In this document: one piece after another, positions 27,071 to 38,734 of the stretch
Numbering within the stretch: the first letter of the stretch is position 1
Layout: every line of letters begins with the position of its first letter
Source: Streptococcus suis
Lineage (GTDB): Bacteria > Bacillota > Bacilli > Lactobacillales > Streptococcaceae
Assembly (NCBI RefSeq): GCF_902702775.1
Contig: NZ_LR738724.1
Location: 1,922,001 to 1,986,000 of the forward strand
Direction of reading: 5' to 3'
Length of the DNA stretch: 64,000 bases
Program-made: the position numbers and the translations under genes
The notes under the pieces: model-generated
Told to the model about the DNA's origin: nothing
The model's input: the letters and a program-made list of their open reading frames with translations, nothing else
The model's database searches: none

Positions 27071-28060
27071 CTACCAAGCCGCAGCTTCTGTCGGTGCTTC
27101 TAAAAAATCCAGCCATTTTTTATCCTTGACACGACAGAGGGTGACAGAAATTCCTCCCATATCTAGACTAGTCATAAACTTACCTGTTTTTATATAGGAA
27201 AGCTTCAGACCTTCTAGCTCTAGAAATTGGCAAATGTCGTTCAAAAAGATTCCTTGCTCAACCTCGGACATAGATCCAAGATTATTGACCAGGAGGATGT
27301 AGTCTTCCCCCTCCTTCCAGCGGAATTTTAATTTTAATTTGTTCACAATTTCGTTGGCTAACTGCTCAGAGGATTCAAAACGAACGGTCCGATAGCCTTC
27401 TTCTCCATGGATGCCGATGCCGTAAGATATTTGCCCCTCCTCCAAATCAAACAAAGGCAGGGCAGCATTGGGCAAATAGGCCGACTTGGTTGCAAAACCG
27501 ATGGTCGCAATTTCTGTTGCCAGAGACAGTCCCAGCTGTTCCAATTCATCCAGGCTATAGCCAGCAAGGGCAGCAGCTCCTAATATCTTATGAAGTAGAA
27601 TAGTCCCTGCAAGCCCCCTATGCCGCATACGGAAATTATCCTTGGTATCGACCGAAATATCGTCATGGGATACGATGTACTTGACTGCAATTCCCTCCTG
27701 CCGAGCCAATTCGATGGCTTTTCTAAAAGAGACAAGGTCTGCCTCAAAGTTTTTTACAATCAGAAAAACTCCCTTGCCCTTATCTACTGCACGAATGGCT
27801 GCCAAGACTTCTTCAGCAGTTGGTGGAGTAAAAATCTCTCCATAAACTGCTGCAGTCAGCATTCCTTTACCGACGAAGCCAACATGGGCTGGTTCATGAC
27901 CAGAACCACCGCCAGAAACAATCGGAATCTGTTCCCCATTTTGTCTTCTTTGCAGAACAATCGGAAGCCCCTTCACTTTCTTCACTTTAGGATTGGTTCG
28001 ACAGAAACCATCCAAATAATCTTCAATAATTGTTGCCTGTCTATTTCTAATAAACACCAT
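27071..28060 (-). CDS. dhaQ: DhaQ, DhaK-like coactivator of the dha operon
   Basis: A 329-residue paralogue of the dihydroxyacetone kinase subunit DhaK. It keeps the substrate-site motifs SGGGSGHEPAHVGFVGKG (about 49-66) and GIGIHGEEG (about 216-224), with the His that binds dihydroxyacetone covalently in DhaK. Compared with dhaK at 28762 it is more divergent and has a basic N-terminus. In Lactococcus lactis the homologous DhaQ binds dihydroxyacetone and works with the TetR-type activator DhaS. Here it follows dhaS with ten bases between and is divergent from dhaKLM, the same logic. A catalytic role is the less likely alternative. Confidence 0.85.
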   Translation of the reverse strand: MVFIRNRQATIIEDYLDGFCRTNPKVKKVKGLPIVLQRRQNGEQIPIVSGGGSGHEPAHVGFVGKGMLTAAVYGEIFTPPTAEEVLAAIRAVDKGKGVFLIVKNFEADLVSFRKAIELARQEGIAVKYIVSHDDISVDTKDNFRMRHRGLAGTILLHKILGAAALAGYSLDELEQLGLSLATEIATIGFATKSAYLPNAALPLFDLEEGQISYGIGIHGEEGYRTVRFESSEQLANEIVNKLKLKFRWKEGEDYILLVNNLGSMSEVEQGIFLNDICQFLELEGLKLSYIKTGKFMTSLDMGGISVTLCRVKDKKWLDFLEAPTEAAAW

Positions 28061-28070
28061 ATATTAACTC

Positions 28071-28616
28071 CTACAAAATCAAAAACGACTCGCGAACAAG
28101 AGCCACCATTTGCTTCCAATAACTGTGAATTTGACAAGGCGACTGCGTCAGTCCTTCCTTTATCAGTCCAATCCAAGCATTAACGTGATAGAGAATCAAA
28201 AAATGCTTATCCTGTTGGGAAATCATTTTACCCTCCTGAAGCTGGTATTCGTTGATAATTTTCTCCATCAAAACCATAAAGTAGCCTTCTAAATAGCTGA
28301 CAAAATCATTTTGCCCCTTAATCTCAAAGAGTTGCCTATAGAAAGATTGGTTACTCTCGATGTAGTACAAGAGCTCATCCAGAAGCTTGATTCCACTAAT
28401 ATAGGTCAGATTGTCAGTTACCTGCTCCTGCAATTCTGTTTCAAATATCCAGTCCAGTAACTCATACTTGTCTAAAAAATGGTTGTAAAAGGTTTGACGA
28501 CGAATCCCTGCTTCCTGCATGATGTCGACAACTGAGATTTTATCAAAGGATTTTTGGGATAGCTGCTTTTTAAAAGCCTTTGCAATCCTTTTCTTTGTAA
28601 TCAACGAGGTTGGCAT
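28071..28616 (-). CDS. dhaS: TetR-family regulator DhaS
   Basis: 181 aa. The N-terminal HTH (residues 8-52, with KISVVDIMQEAGIRRQTFYNHF) is typical of the TetR family, and the C-terminal helical domain is of the DhaS type. In L. lactis DhaS activates dhaKLM together with DhaQ-dihydroxyacetone. Located upstream of dhaQ and divergent from dhaK. A GGACA-N12-TGTCC palindrome, as described for L. lactis DhaS, lies between the two transcription units. Confidence 0.88.
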   Translation of the reverse strand: MPTSLITKKRIAKAFKKQLSQKSFDKISVVDIMQEAGIRRQTFYNHFLDKYELLDWIFETELQEQVTDNLTYISGIKLLDELLYYIESNQSFYRQLFEIKGQNDFVSYLEGYFMVLMEKIINEYQLQEGKMISQQDKHFLILYHVNAWIGLIKEGLTQSPCQIHSYWKQMVALVRESFLIL

Positions 28617-28674
28617 ATGTCACTTCCTTTCGCTTCCTCTTTATTATACCCTATCATGCTTTTCTTTGGAACAA

Positions 28675-28702
28675 AAGGGACACTTTGGACAATCTGTCCC
28701 TT
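28675..28702. promoter_or_regulatory. DhaS operator
   Basis: AAGGGACA-N12-TGTCCCTT, a perfect 8-bp inverted repeat. The core GGACA-N12-TGTCC equals the spacing known for L. lactis DhaS sites. It is centred about 47 bases before the probable dhaK start site (-10 TAAAAT at 28724-28729), which fits activation of a promoter with a poor -35. Confidence 0.75.
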
Positions 28703-28761
28703 CCTTTTTTCTTTCGGACAATGTAAAATGAAAGCGCAAACAAAAATAAAGGAGTTTTCTC

Positions 28762-29751
28762 ATGAAAAAAATTATCAATCAACCCGAACATGTCGTTGAT
28801 GAAATGTTAAAAGGACTTGTCTTTATGCACCAAGATCTTGTCGATCGAATCGATGGATTTGATGTGATTATCCGCAAGGCTAAAAAAACTGGTAAGGTCG
28901 GCATCATCTCAGGAGGTGGCTCTGGTCACGAACCTTCTCATGCAGGCTTTGTCGGAAAGGGTATGTTGTCCGCCGCTGTATGTGGCGCAGTATTTACCTC
29001 ACCAACCCCAGACCAAATCTTGGAAGCCATCAAGGCTGCTGACGAGGGAGCTGGCGTCTTTATGGTCATCAAAAACTACTCCGGCGACATCATGAACTTT
29101 GAGATGGCGCAAGAATTGGCGGAAATGGAGGGCATCGAAGTAGCCAGTGTCGTTGTGGACGATGACATCGCTGTGGAAAATAGCCTCTATACCCAAGGCC
29201 GTCGTGGGGTAGCAGGTACCATCCTTGTCCACAAGATTCTCGGTCACGCTGCAACAACTGGCAAATCCCTAGCAGAAATCAAGGAACTGGCTGACCGTCT
29301 CGTCCCACAAATCAAGACTATCGGCTTAGCCCTATCAGGCGCTACTGTACCAGAAGTGGGCAAACCAGGCTTCGTCCTTGAAGAAGATGAATTTGAATAT
29401 GGTGTCGGTATCCACGGCGAACCTGGCTATAAGAAAGAAAAACTCCAACCATCTGCTAAATTGGCTGAAGAATTGGTTGACAAATTGGCAGAAGGCTTTG
29501 ATATTCAAGATGGCGAGCACTATGGTGTCCTTATCAACGGTCTCGGCGCTACCCCTCTCATGGAACAATATGTCTTTGCCAACGACGTTGCTCAATTGCT
29601 GGCTAAAAAAGGGGTTGTCGTTGACTACAAGAAAATCGGTAACTACATGACATCAATTGATATGGCTGGACTGTCATTGACCTTAATCAAACTAGAAGAC
29701 CCAAGCTGGATTGACGCTTTGCAGGCCCCTGTTGAAGTAGTGGCTTGGTAG
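28762..29751 (+). CDS. dhaK: Dihydroxyacetone kinase subunit DhaK
   Basis: Substrate-binding subunit of the PTS-dependent dihydroxyacetone kinase, 329 aa. SGGGSGHEPSHAGFVGKGM (about 50-68) forms the active-site loop and GVGIHGEPG (about 213-221) holds the His that carries dihydroxyacetone as a hemiaminal. AAAGGAG lies upstream of the ATG. First gene of dhaK-dhaL-dhaM-glpF, preceded by the DhaS operator. Ten bases separate it from dhaL. Confidence 0.96.
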   Translation: MKKIINQPEHVVDEMLKGLVFMHQDLVDRIDGFDVIIRKAKKTGKVGIISGGGSGHEPSHAGFVGKGMLSAAVCGAVFTSPTPDQILEAIKAADEGAGVFMVIKNYSGDIMNFEMAQELAEMEGIEVASVVVDDDIAVENSLYTQGRRGVAGTILVHKILGHAATTGKSLAEIKELADRLVPQIKTIGLALSGATVPEVGKPGFVLEEDEFEYGVGIHGEPGYKKEKLQPSAKLAEELVDKLAEGFDIQDGEHYGVLINGLGATPLMEQYVFANDVAQLLAKKGVVVDYKKIGNYMTSIDMAGLSLTLIKLEDPSWIDALQAPVEVVAW

Positions 29752-29761
29752 GAGAAAGACT

Positions 29762-30337
29762 ATGGATGCAAAACAAGCATTACTCTGGATGGAGACATTC
29801 AACAAGAAAATTCAAGAAAACAAAGATTATTTGAGTGAGCTTGACTCTCCAATCGGAGATGGAGATCACGGGGGCAACATGGCGCGAGGAATGGCTGCCG
29901 TCATGCAGGAGCTATCTGAAAAAGACTATGAGACTGCCGACCAAGTCTTTAAGGTGGTTGCCATGCAACTTCTCAGCAAGGTTGGCGGTGCTTCCGGTCC
30001 TCTCTACGGCTCTGCCTTTATGGGTATTACCAAAGCCAGTCAAGCCGGCACTGATTTGGCAGACATGCTACAAGCAGGTTTGGACATGATCCAAAAACGC
30101 GGCAAGGCTGAATTAGGCGAGAAAACCATGGTAGACGTCTGGATTCCTGTTATTTCTGCCCTAAGAGAAAGCCAGCTGACAACGGAAATTATCCATAAAG
30201 CCGTTCAAGGAACAAAGAATATTGCTGCAACCAAGGGACGCGCGTCCTATGTTGGAGAAAGGTCTATTGGACACATTGACCCAGGCTCTTTCTCATCTGG
30301 ACTTCTCTTTGAAGCCATGTTGGAGGCAGGACTATGA
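29762..30337 (+). CDS. dhaL: Dihydroxyacetone kinase ADP-binding subunit DhaL
   Basis: 191 aa. It holds a permanently bound ADP that is rephosphorylated by DhaM and passes the phosphate to dihydroxyacetone on DhaK. The metal/ADP motif DSPIGDGDHGGNMARGM (about residues 26-42) has the Asp ligands, and KVGGASGPLYGSAFM (about 73-87) is the second conserved loop. It overlaps dhaM by four bases. Confidence 0.95.
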   Translation: MDAKQALLWMETFNKKIQENKDYLSELDSPIGDGDHGGNMARGMAAVMQELSEKDYETADQVFKVVAMQLLSKVGGASGPLYGSAFMGITKASQAGTDLADMLQAGLDMIQKRGKAELGEKTMVDVWIPVISALRESQLTTEIIHKAVQGTKNIAATKGRASYVGERSIGHIDPGSFSSGLLFEAMLEAGL

Positions 30338-30708
30338 CAAAGGTTGGTATCTTACTCGTATCCCATTCAAAAAATTTGGCACAGGGAATCATTGACCTAG
30401 TATCTGAAGTCGCCAAAGATATTCCCATCACCTACTGTGGCGGACTAGAAGATGGTAGCATCGGTACTAGCTTTGAAATCGTACAAGAGCGAGTTGAAGC
30501 AAACCCTGCTGATACCCTCCTTGCCTTTTTCGACCTAGGTAGCGCCCGAATGAACATGGAACTTGCTGCCGATTTTACAGACAAACAAATTCTTATCCAA
30601 ACCGTACCAGTCGTCGAAGGTTGCTATACTGCCGCAGCTCTCTTACAGGCTGGAGCTGACTTGGAGACTATTCTTGAACAATTAAAAGAACTGACAATCA
30701 ATAAATAG
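30334..30708 (+). CDS. dhaM: PTS-dependent dihydroxyacetone kinase phosphotransferase subunit DhaM
   Basis: 124 aa, a single EIIA-mannose-like domain, as in Lactococcus; E. coli DhaM has extra HPr and EI domains. The phosphorylated His is in LLVSHSKNLAQG (residue 10). GSARMNMELA follows near 70. It takes phosphate from HPr and passes it to the ADP on DhaL, so the pathway is driven by PEP. Confidence 0.95.
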   Translation: MTKVGILLVSHSKNLAQGIIDLVSEVAKDIPITYCGGLEDGSIGTSFEIVQERVEANPADTLLAFFDLGSARMNMELAADFTDKQILIQTVPVVEGCYTAAALLQAGADLETILEQLKELTINK

Positions 30709-30717
30709 GAGGTCATT

Positions 30718-31428
30718 ATGAATCTGATTGGAGAATTACTTGGAACTTTCATACTAGTATTACTTGGAAACGGTGTGGTTGCATCCTGCATCCTCTCTAA
30801 AACCAAGGCTGAAAATAGCGGCTGGCTGACCATCGTACTAGGATGGGGCATCGCTGTAACAATTGCCGTCTACGTATCAGGAATTTTTGGACCTGCCCAC
30901 CTGAATCCAGCTGTCACTATCGCAATGGCATCTATCGGCTCCCTACCATGGGCTCAAGTCCCAGGCTTCCTACTTGCCCAATTTGCTGGAGCAATGTTGG
31001 CATCCATCGTCCTCTATCTCCATTTCTACCCACATTGGCAGGAAACAAAAGATAGCGGAACAATCCTTGCTACCTTCTCTACTGGACCAGCTCTTCGTCA
31101 CACAGCTTCAAACTTGCTCGGCGAGGCTCTTGGCACAGCTGTCTTAGTCATGGGAATCCTTGCAATTGGTCCTAACAATGTCAGCGCTGGTCTCGGCCCA
31201 ATCATCGTGGGACTTATCGTATTTGCAATCGGCTTCTCACTAGGATCTACAACAGGCTACGCAGTCAATCCTGCTCGTGACCTTGGTCCTCGTATCATGC
31301 ATGCCATCCTTCCAATTCCTAACAAGGGAGATTCTGACTGGTCTTATAGCTGGATCCCAGTTGCTGGCCCAATTCTTGGAGGAGTCACAGGAGCTATCCT
31401 CTATAACCTCCTACTAAATATGTTATAA
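30718..31428 (+). CDS. glpF: Glycerol/dihydroxyacetone facilitator (MIP family)
   Basis: 236 aa with six membrane segments and two half-helices. Both NPA boxes are present, HLNPAVT (about 60-66) and AVNPARDLGPR (about 181-191). The Asp after the second NPAR is typical of glycerol-type channels. The last gene of the dha operon, nine bases after dhaM, so it probably brings glycerol or dihydroxyacetone to the kinase. The AGGAGG site before the ATG is strong. Confidence 0.9.
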   Translation: MNLIGELLGTFILVLLGNGVVASCILSKTKAENSGWLTIVLGWGIAVTIAVYVSGIFGPAHLNPAVTIAMASIGSLPWAQVPGFLLAQFAGAMLASIVLYLHFYPHWQETKDSGTILATFSTGPALRHTASNLLGEALGTAVLVMGILAIGPNNVSAGLGPIIVGLIVFAIGFSLGSTTGYAVNPARDLGPRIMHAILPIPNKGDSDWSYSWIPVAGPILGGVTGAILYNLLLNML

Positions 31429-31432
31429 AAAA

Positions 31433-31466
31433 ATAGGCTTGGGTAACTAGAACCAAGCCTATTTTA
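31433..31466 (+). terminator. Terminator of the dha operon
   Basis: ATAGGCTTGG/CCAAGCCTAT stem followed by TTTAT, four bases after the glpF stop. Confidence 0.8.
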
Positions 31467-31471
31467 TCAAC

Positions 31472-31505
31472 AAAGACTTGGCTATCATCAACCAAGTCTT
31501 TTTCT
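31472..31505. terminator. Bidirectional terminator between the dha operon and proS
   Basis: AAAGACTTGG/CCAAGTCTTT stem with T on the plus-strand side. On the minus strand it follows the proS stop by two bases and is followed by TTTGTTGATAAAAT. Confidence 0.7.
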
Positions 31506-31506
31506 G

Positions 31507-33372
<1,866 letters not shown>

Positions 33373-33411
33373 TTAAGATACAAAGGGCGTGGAAACCAAA
33401 GCAAAAATAGG

Positions 33412-33446
33412 AAATCATTGCAGTGTGCTAACACACAAAATGATTT
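33412..33446. other. Hairpin in the proS leader
   Basis: AAATCATT...AATGATTT with an inner GTGTG/CACAC stem. On the minus strand CCTATTTTTGC follows. It may end or attenuate transcription between rseP and proS. No T-box motif is seen. Confidence 0.5.
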
Positions 33447-33483
33447 ATCTTTTTTGCACAGGTCTCAGCCCGTGTTCAATTCC

Positions 33484-33678
33484 TTTCGTAGTTTTCAGAA
33501 CATCCTGCATTTAGCACGCATTCAGTTCCTTTCGTAGTTTACTTGATTAGGAATCACAGAAGTCACTTATCAAACCCCTCGCTGACGCTCGAGTTCAAAT
33601 ATGAAAACTCTCTGTTCCTTTCTTTTTCGTAGTTTTCAGAATATCCTGCGTTTAGCACGCATTCAATTCCTTTCATAA
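33484..33678 (-). repeat. Two 54-bp direct repeats, each with a mini-ORF
   Basis: 33484-33537 and 33625-33678 differ at only a few positions. On the minus strand each carries GAAAGGAA followed by a start codon and eight codons: MRAKCRMF (33521-33495) and MRAKRRIF (33662-33636). A third, diverged unit with GAAAGGAATTGAACACGGGC follows near 33480. They lie in the rseP-proS gap. Whether they are translated is not known. Confidence 0.55.
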
Positions 33679-33691
33679 ATTTCAAATTATC

Positions 33692-34951
33692 TTAGAAGAA
33701 GACTCTTATAATATCATTCCAAGTGACTACTATCATAAGAACCACCATAACGGCTACACCTGCTAGAGTGATATAAGATTCCGTCTCTGGTTTGAGTGGT
33801 TTTCTGCGAATGGCTTCCAGAATATTCATAACAATCTTACCACCATCCAAGGCTGGAATTGGAATCAAATTGAAGATTCCAAGGTTAATGGAGAGCGCAG
33901 CCATTAGCCCCAATACAGAAACCAAACCAAATTCAGCCGCTTGAGAACTTACTTTATAAATAGCAACCGGTCCCCCCAACTGCTTAACATCAAAGTTTGC
34001 AATTAGATTCTTCAAAGCTGTTACAACCCTAAGAGCTGTCGCTCCCGCTTCTTGGAAACCACCGACAATTTTATCAACGAAACCAGTTTTCAAAATCGGT
34101 GAGATACCAATTCGATAGGCCCCATCTACTTGTTCAGCAGTAACGGAGACATGACGTTTTTTCCCATCATGCTCAACAACCAAATCAAAGCTTGGGGCTG
34201 TTGTTGCATCTGTCGCTGCTTTGCTAATAATCGTTGCAACTTCTGTGTAGCTATCTGTCGTGTTCCCATTGACCGAAAGAATCTTGTCCCCTGTGACAAC
34301 ACCCGCAGCCTGCAAAGCACCACCCTCAGTAATACTTACCGCATTGCTTGATGGGTTGGCAACCCCGCCTTGCATGAAGAACAAAATAATAAATACTAGA
34401 ATCCCTAGAATAAAATTATTCATGGGACCCGCAAAGTTGGTCATCAACCGTCCCCAGACTGTCGCATTTTGATACTGAACATCAAGTGGAGCAATCCGAA
34501 CTTCTGTTCCATCTTCCTCTACAATCGTGGCATCGTGATCAACCTTATAGGTCTTGCTTTCTTCCAAGACCAAGCCTGTGATTTCCAATTTTTCTTCAAA
34601 GTCAAAACTGGTTACATTCATTGGCAAACTGAGACTATCCAGTTGCTTACCAGACAAATTAATCCGCGTCACAACACCAGCTTCATTCAAGCTGAGGCTG
34701 GCAGGACTACCTGTCTTAATCTCTGTCTTATCTTCACCCCATCCAGCCATTCGAACATAGCCACCTAGAGGAAGAATACGGATGGTGTAAAGCGTCCCAT
34801 CCTTACCCGTATGAGCGAAAATTTTGGGACCCATCCCAATCGCAAATTCCCTCACAAGGATACCCGCTTTCTTGGCGAAGTAGAAATGACCAAATTCATG
34901 GACAACCACAATCACACCAAATATAAATATAAATGCTAAAATTCCCTTCAT
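33692..34951 (-). CDS. rseP: Site-2 protease RseP (Eep)
   Basis: Intramembrane zinc metalloprotease of 419 aa. HEFGH (about residues 18-22) in the first membrane segment and [13 protein letters not shown] (about 353-365) in the third form the active site. A PDZ domain lies between, about 190-270 ([19 protein letters not shown]). In streptococci and enterococci the enzyme processes pheromone precursors and anti-sigma factors. Nine bases downstream of cdsA, in one operon with uppS and cdsA. Confidence 0.95.
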   Translation of the reverse strand: MKGILAFIFIFGVIVVVHEFGHFYFAKKAGILVREFAIGMGPKIFAHTGKDGTLYTIRILPLGGYVRMAGWGEDKTEIKTGSPASLSLNEAGVVTRINLSGKQLDSLSLPMNVTSFDFEEKLEITGLVLEESKTYKVDHDATIVEEDGTEVRIAPLDVQYQNATVWGRLMTNFAGPMNNFILGILVFIILFFMQGGVANPSSNAVSITEGGALQAAGVVTGDKILSVNGNTTDSYTEVATIISKAATDATTAPSFDLVVEHDGKKRHVSVTAEQVDGAYRIGISPILKTGFVDKIVGGFQEAGATALRVVTALKNLIANFDVKQLGGPVAIYKVSSQAAEFGLVSVLGLMAALSINLGIFNLIPIPALDGGKIVMNILEAIRRKPLKPETESYITLAGVAVMVVLMIVVTWNDIIRVFF

Positions 34952-34960
34952 AGTACCTCC

Positions 34961-35767
34961 TTAAAATAATCCAAAGAAGTGCATGATTGGAAAGACAAAA
35001 ATCATACCGTCAAAACGATCCAGGATACCGCCGTGTCCTGGAATAATTTTTCCAGAATCCTTCACACCAAAATGGCGTTTAATAGCACTTTCTACTAAGT
35101 CTCCGAATTGTGAGAATATCGAGAAAATCACAACTAACAACAACATCATGCCAAATGAATAGCCCGCCAACAAGGACTTATCGACAATCAAGAAAATGAT
35201 AGCAACTACCACCGCAGAAAGAATACCGCCTACAAAGCCTTCAACCGTTTTATTTGGTGAAACCTTGGGCAATAATTTTCTCCGACCAATCTGACGACCG
35301 ATTAAGTAGGCACCAATGTCTGTTGCCCAGACTAAACAGAGGGCAAAGAAGACTTTATTGAGCCCATCCATACGAGCCAGTATCAAACTATGAAAGCCGA
35401 TACCAACATAGAAACTTGAGGCAATTGGAAAGACCACATCGGAATAGTTGTAATGGCCGATATTAAAAACCGTCGAACCAAGCAGTAAAAATACTACAAT
35501 GGCGTAGGCTGTGTAATTTCCATCCGTCGGTAAAAATGTCAGATAATTCTGGAGCGGAAGAGCCAAGACTAAACTGGCCAACATAGCTAAGACACCCTCG
35601 ATAGAATTTGGTGCTAGGCGATGCATTTTAATCAATTCAGCCGTAGCAATGATAGCTAACAGGCCTACAAAAAATTGAAATGCCATCCCACCAGCCAACA
35701 AAAAGGGAATGAAAATAGCTAGAGCAATGCCGCCAAATATCACTCGTTTCTGTAAATCGTTTGTCAT
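34961..35767 (-). CDS. cdsA: Phosphatidate cytidylyltransferase
   Basis: Makes CDP-diacylglycerol for phospholipid synthesis. 268 aa with about eight membrane segments. The CDS signature near the C-terminus is complete: SAIKRHFGVKDSGKIIPGHG followed by GILDRFDGMIF. SPNKTVEGFVGG is also typical. Between uppS (nine bases) and rseP, as in most Firmicutes. Confidence 0.96.
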   Translation of the reverse strand: MTNDLQKRVIFGGIALAIFIPFLLAGGMAFQFFVGLLAIIATAELIKMHRLAPNSIEGVLAMLASLVLALPLQNYLTFLPTDGNYTAYAIVVFLLLGSTVFNIGHYNYSDVVFPIASSFYVGIGFHSLILARMDGLNKVFFALCLVWATDIGAYLIGRQIGRRKLLPKVSPNKTVEGFVGGILSAVVVAIIFLIVDKSLLAGYSFGMMLLLVVIFSIFSQFGDLVESAIKRHFGVKDSGKIIPGHGGILDRFDGMIFVFPIMHFFGLF

Positions 35768-35776
35768 ACCTTCTCC

Positions 35777-36532
35777 TTATACACCGCCAAAACGTCTGTG
35801 GCGACGGTTGTATTCTTTAATCGCTAATTTAAGTGCTTCTCCATCAAAATCAGGCCAAGCAATATCTGTAAAGTACAGCTCGCTGTAGGCTGTTTGCCAC
35901 GGCAGGAAGTTGCTAAGACGAAGTTCACCACTTGTACGGATAACTAGATCGGGATCACGTAATGTTGGTGATAAGGTTCCTGTATAGAGGTAATCCGCTA
36001 TTAATTTCTCATCAATATCACCAGGATTGAACTTGGCATCCAAAACATCTTGCGCAATAGCCTTGACTGCGCGAGTCACCTCATCACGACCGCCATAGTT
36101 CAGAGCGAAATTGAGAATCAAACCAGTGTTACTCTTTGTCTTTTGTTCAGCTTTATAAAGCGCATTGAGAGTCGGAACAGGAAGTTTGGAATGGTCACCA
36201 ATCATCTGAATTTTGACATTATTGGCATGGAGTTCAGGAACATACTTATCATAAAACTCCACAGGTAGATTCATGATAAACTTCACTTCTTTTTCCGGTC
36301 GAGACCAGTTTTCTGTAGAAAAGGCATAGACAGTCAACACCTTTACTCCCAAATCAGAAGCCGTCTTGGTAACCTTTTGAAGTGCATCCATACCAGCCTT
36401 ATGCCCCATAATACGTGGTTGCATCCGCTTTTTCGCCCAACGGCCATTGCCATCCATAATCACAGCGATATGCTTAGGGACTTCAATTGCTGTTTCAATG
36501 CTTTCTTTCTTTTTAAAATTAAATTTAAACAT
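35777..36532 (-). CDS. uppS: Undecaprenyl diphosphate synthase
   Basis: cis-prenyltransferase that makes the C55 carrier lipid for cell-wall synthesis. The 251-residue form starts at the ATG at 36532 behind AAGGAAA; the longer frame to 36562 would begin within the promoter. Motifs are HIAVIMDGNGRWAKKR (catalytic Asp), YAFSTENWSRP, and near the end RTSGELRLSNFLPWQTAYSE. First gene of uppS-cdsA-rseP. Confidence 0.96.
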   Translation of the reverse strand: MFKFNFKKKESIETAIEVPKHIAVIMDGNGRWAKKRMQPRIMGHKAGMDALQKVTKTASDLGVKVLTVYAFSTENWSRPEKEVKFIMNLPVEFYDKYVPELHANNVKIQMIGDHSKLPVPTLNALYKAEQKTKSNTGLILNFALNYGGRDEVTRAVKAIAQDVLDAKFNPGDIDEKLIADYLYTGTLSPTLRDPDLVIRTSGELRLSNFLPWQTAYSELYFTDIAWPDFDGEALKLAIKEYNRRHRRFGGV

Positions 36533-36560
36533 GGTATTTTCCTTATTGTATAATCGTTTC

Positions 36561-36569
36561 ATTATACCA
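36561..36569 (-). promoter_or_regulatory. Promoter of uppS-cdsA-rseP
   Basis: Extended -10 TGGTATAAT on the minus strand, 36569-36561, just upstream of uppS. No good -35 is seen. Confidence 0.55.
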
Positions 36570-36615
36570 TATTTTTACCTAGGATAGCAAAAATCAGGCA
36601 GGGCTAAAACAAGAG

Positions 36616-36639
36616 AAAACCAAGGTTTCCCTCGGTTTT
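36616..36639 (-). terminator. Hairpin after yajC
   Basis: AAAACCGAGG/CCTTGGTTTT hairpin on the minus strand, seven bases beyond the yajC stop; only a weak T-rich tract follows. Confidence 0.5.
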
Positions 36640-36645
36640 TCATCC

Positions 36646-36969
36646 TTATTCTTCAATTGCAGATTCTGGAGTCGCTTCTGTCGTTTCAACTGCCACTTCT
36701 TCAACAACTGCAGATGTAGTACCTGAACTTGCTACACGATTACGAATAGCACCGCGTTCAAATGTCAAATAAACACCATCAACATCGAGAACAACCTTTT
36801 TATCATCGATTTCATCGACAATACCAAATAGCCCACCAATGGTCACAATTTCATCACCTTTTTTGATTTGATTTAGTGCTTCTTGACGTTGTTTTTGTTG
36901 TTTACGTTGCGAATAGAACATAAAACCAATCATGGCAACCATGACAAGCGGCAAAAATAAACCTTCCAT
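36646..36969 (-). CDS. yajC: Preprotein translocase subunit YajC
   Basis: 107 aa. One N-terminal membrane segment (about 4-20) is followed by the basic FYSQRKQQKQRQEALNQIK stretch and the GDEIVTIGGLFGIVDEID core. The acidic C-terminus with SAIEE is hydrophilic. YajC associates with SecDF in the Sec pathway. Transcribed separately from uppS. Confidence 0.92.
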   Translation of the reverse strand: MEGLFLPLVMVAMIGFMFYSQRKQQKQRQEALNQIKKGDEIVTIGGLFGIVDEIDDKKVVLDVDGVYLTFERGAIRNRVASSGTTSAVVEEVAVETTEATPESAIEE

Positions 36970-37078
36970 TTGTTTACCTCTTTTATTGTTTGATAAGCAT
37001 GATTATATCAAATTCTGGACAAGAAAGCAAAGTTCGACCAAACAGAAAAAGACCGAACTTTCGTTCAGTCTTCGCACA

Positions 37079-38503
<1,425 letters not shown>

Positions 38504-38668
38504 TCATATATAGCGAATGTTTTTATTTTTTTAAAAGCATATTTCAAAAAAATCCGATTAAACACACGAGATAGACCTGTGTAAATATGCTTTTGACAGA
38601 GAAATCCGAAGTCTTTGTTTGCTTTCAATGATTTTCAGTACATTTTTCACGAGAAACGTAGCAGAAAT

Positions 38669-38697
38669 TTGTATTTGCCCTCCAATCTAGATAAAAT
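38669..38697 (+). promoter_or_regulatory. Promoter of gshF
   Basis: TTGTAT (38669-38674), 17 bases, TAAAAT (38692-38697). The start falls near 38704, about 30 bases before the ATG. Confidence 0.55.
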
Positions 38698-38734
38698 TGG
38701 AATAAGACTTTGACAGAAATATAAAGGACTTAGT

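Noticed and set aside
27620..28183. 187-codon plus-strand frame opposite dhaQ/dhaS
   Set aside because: It spans two genes in antisense, including their junction, with no domain and no start signal.
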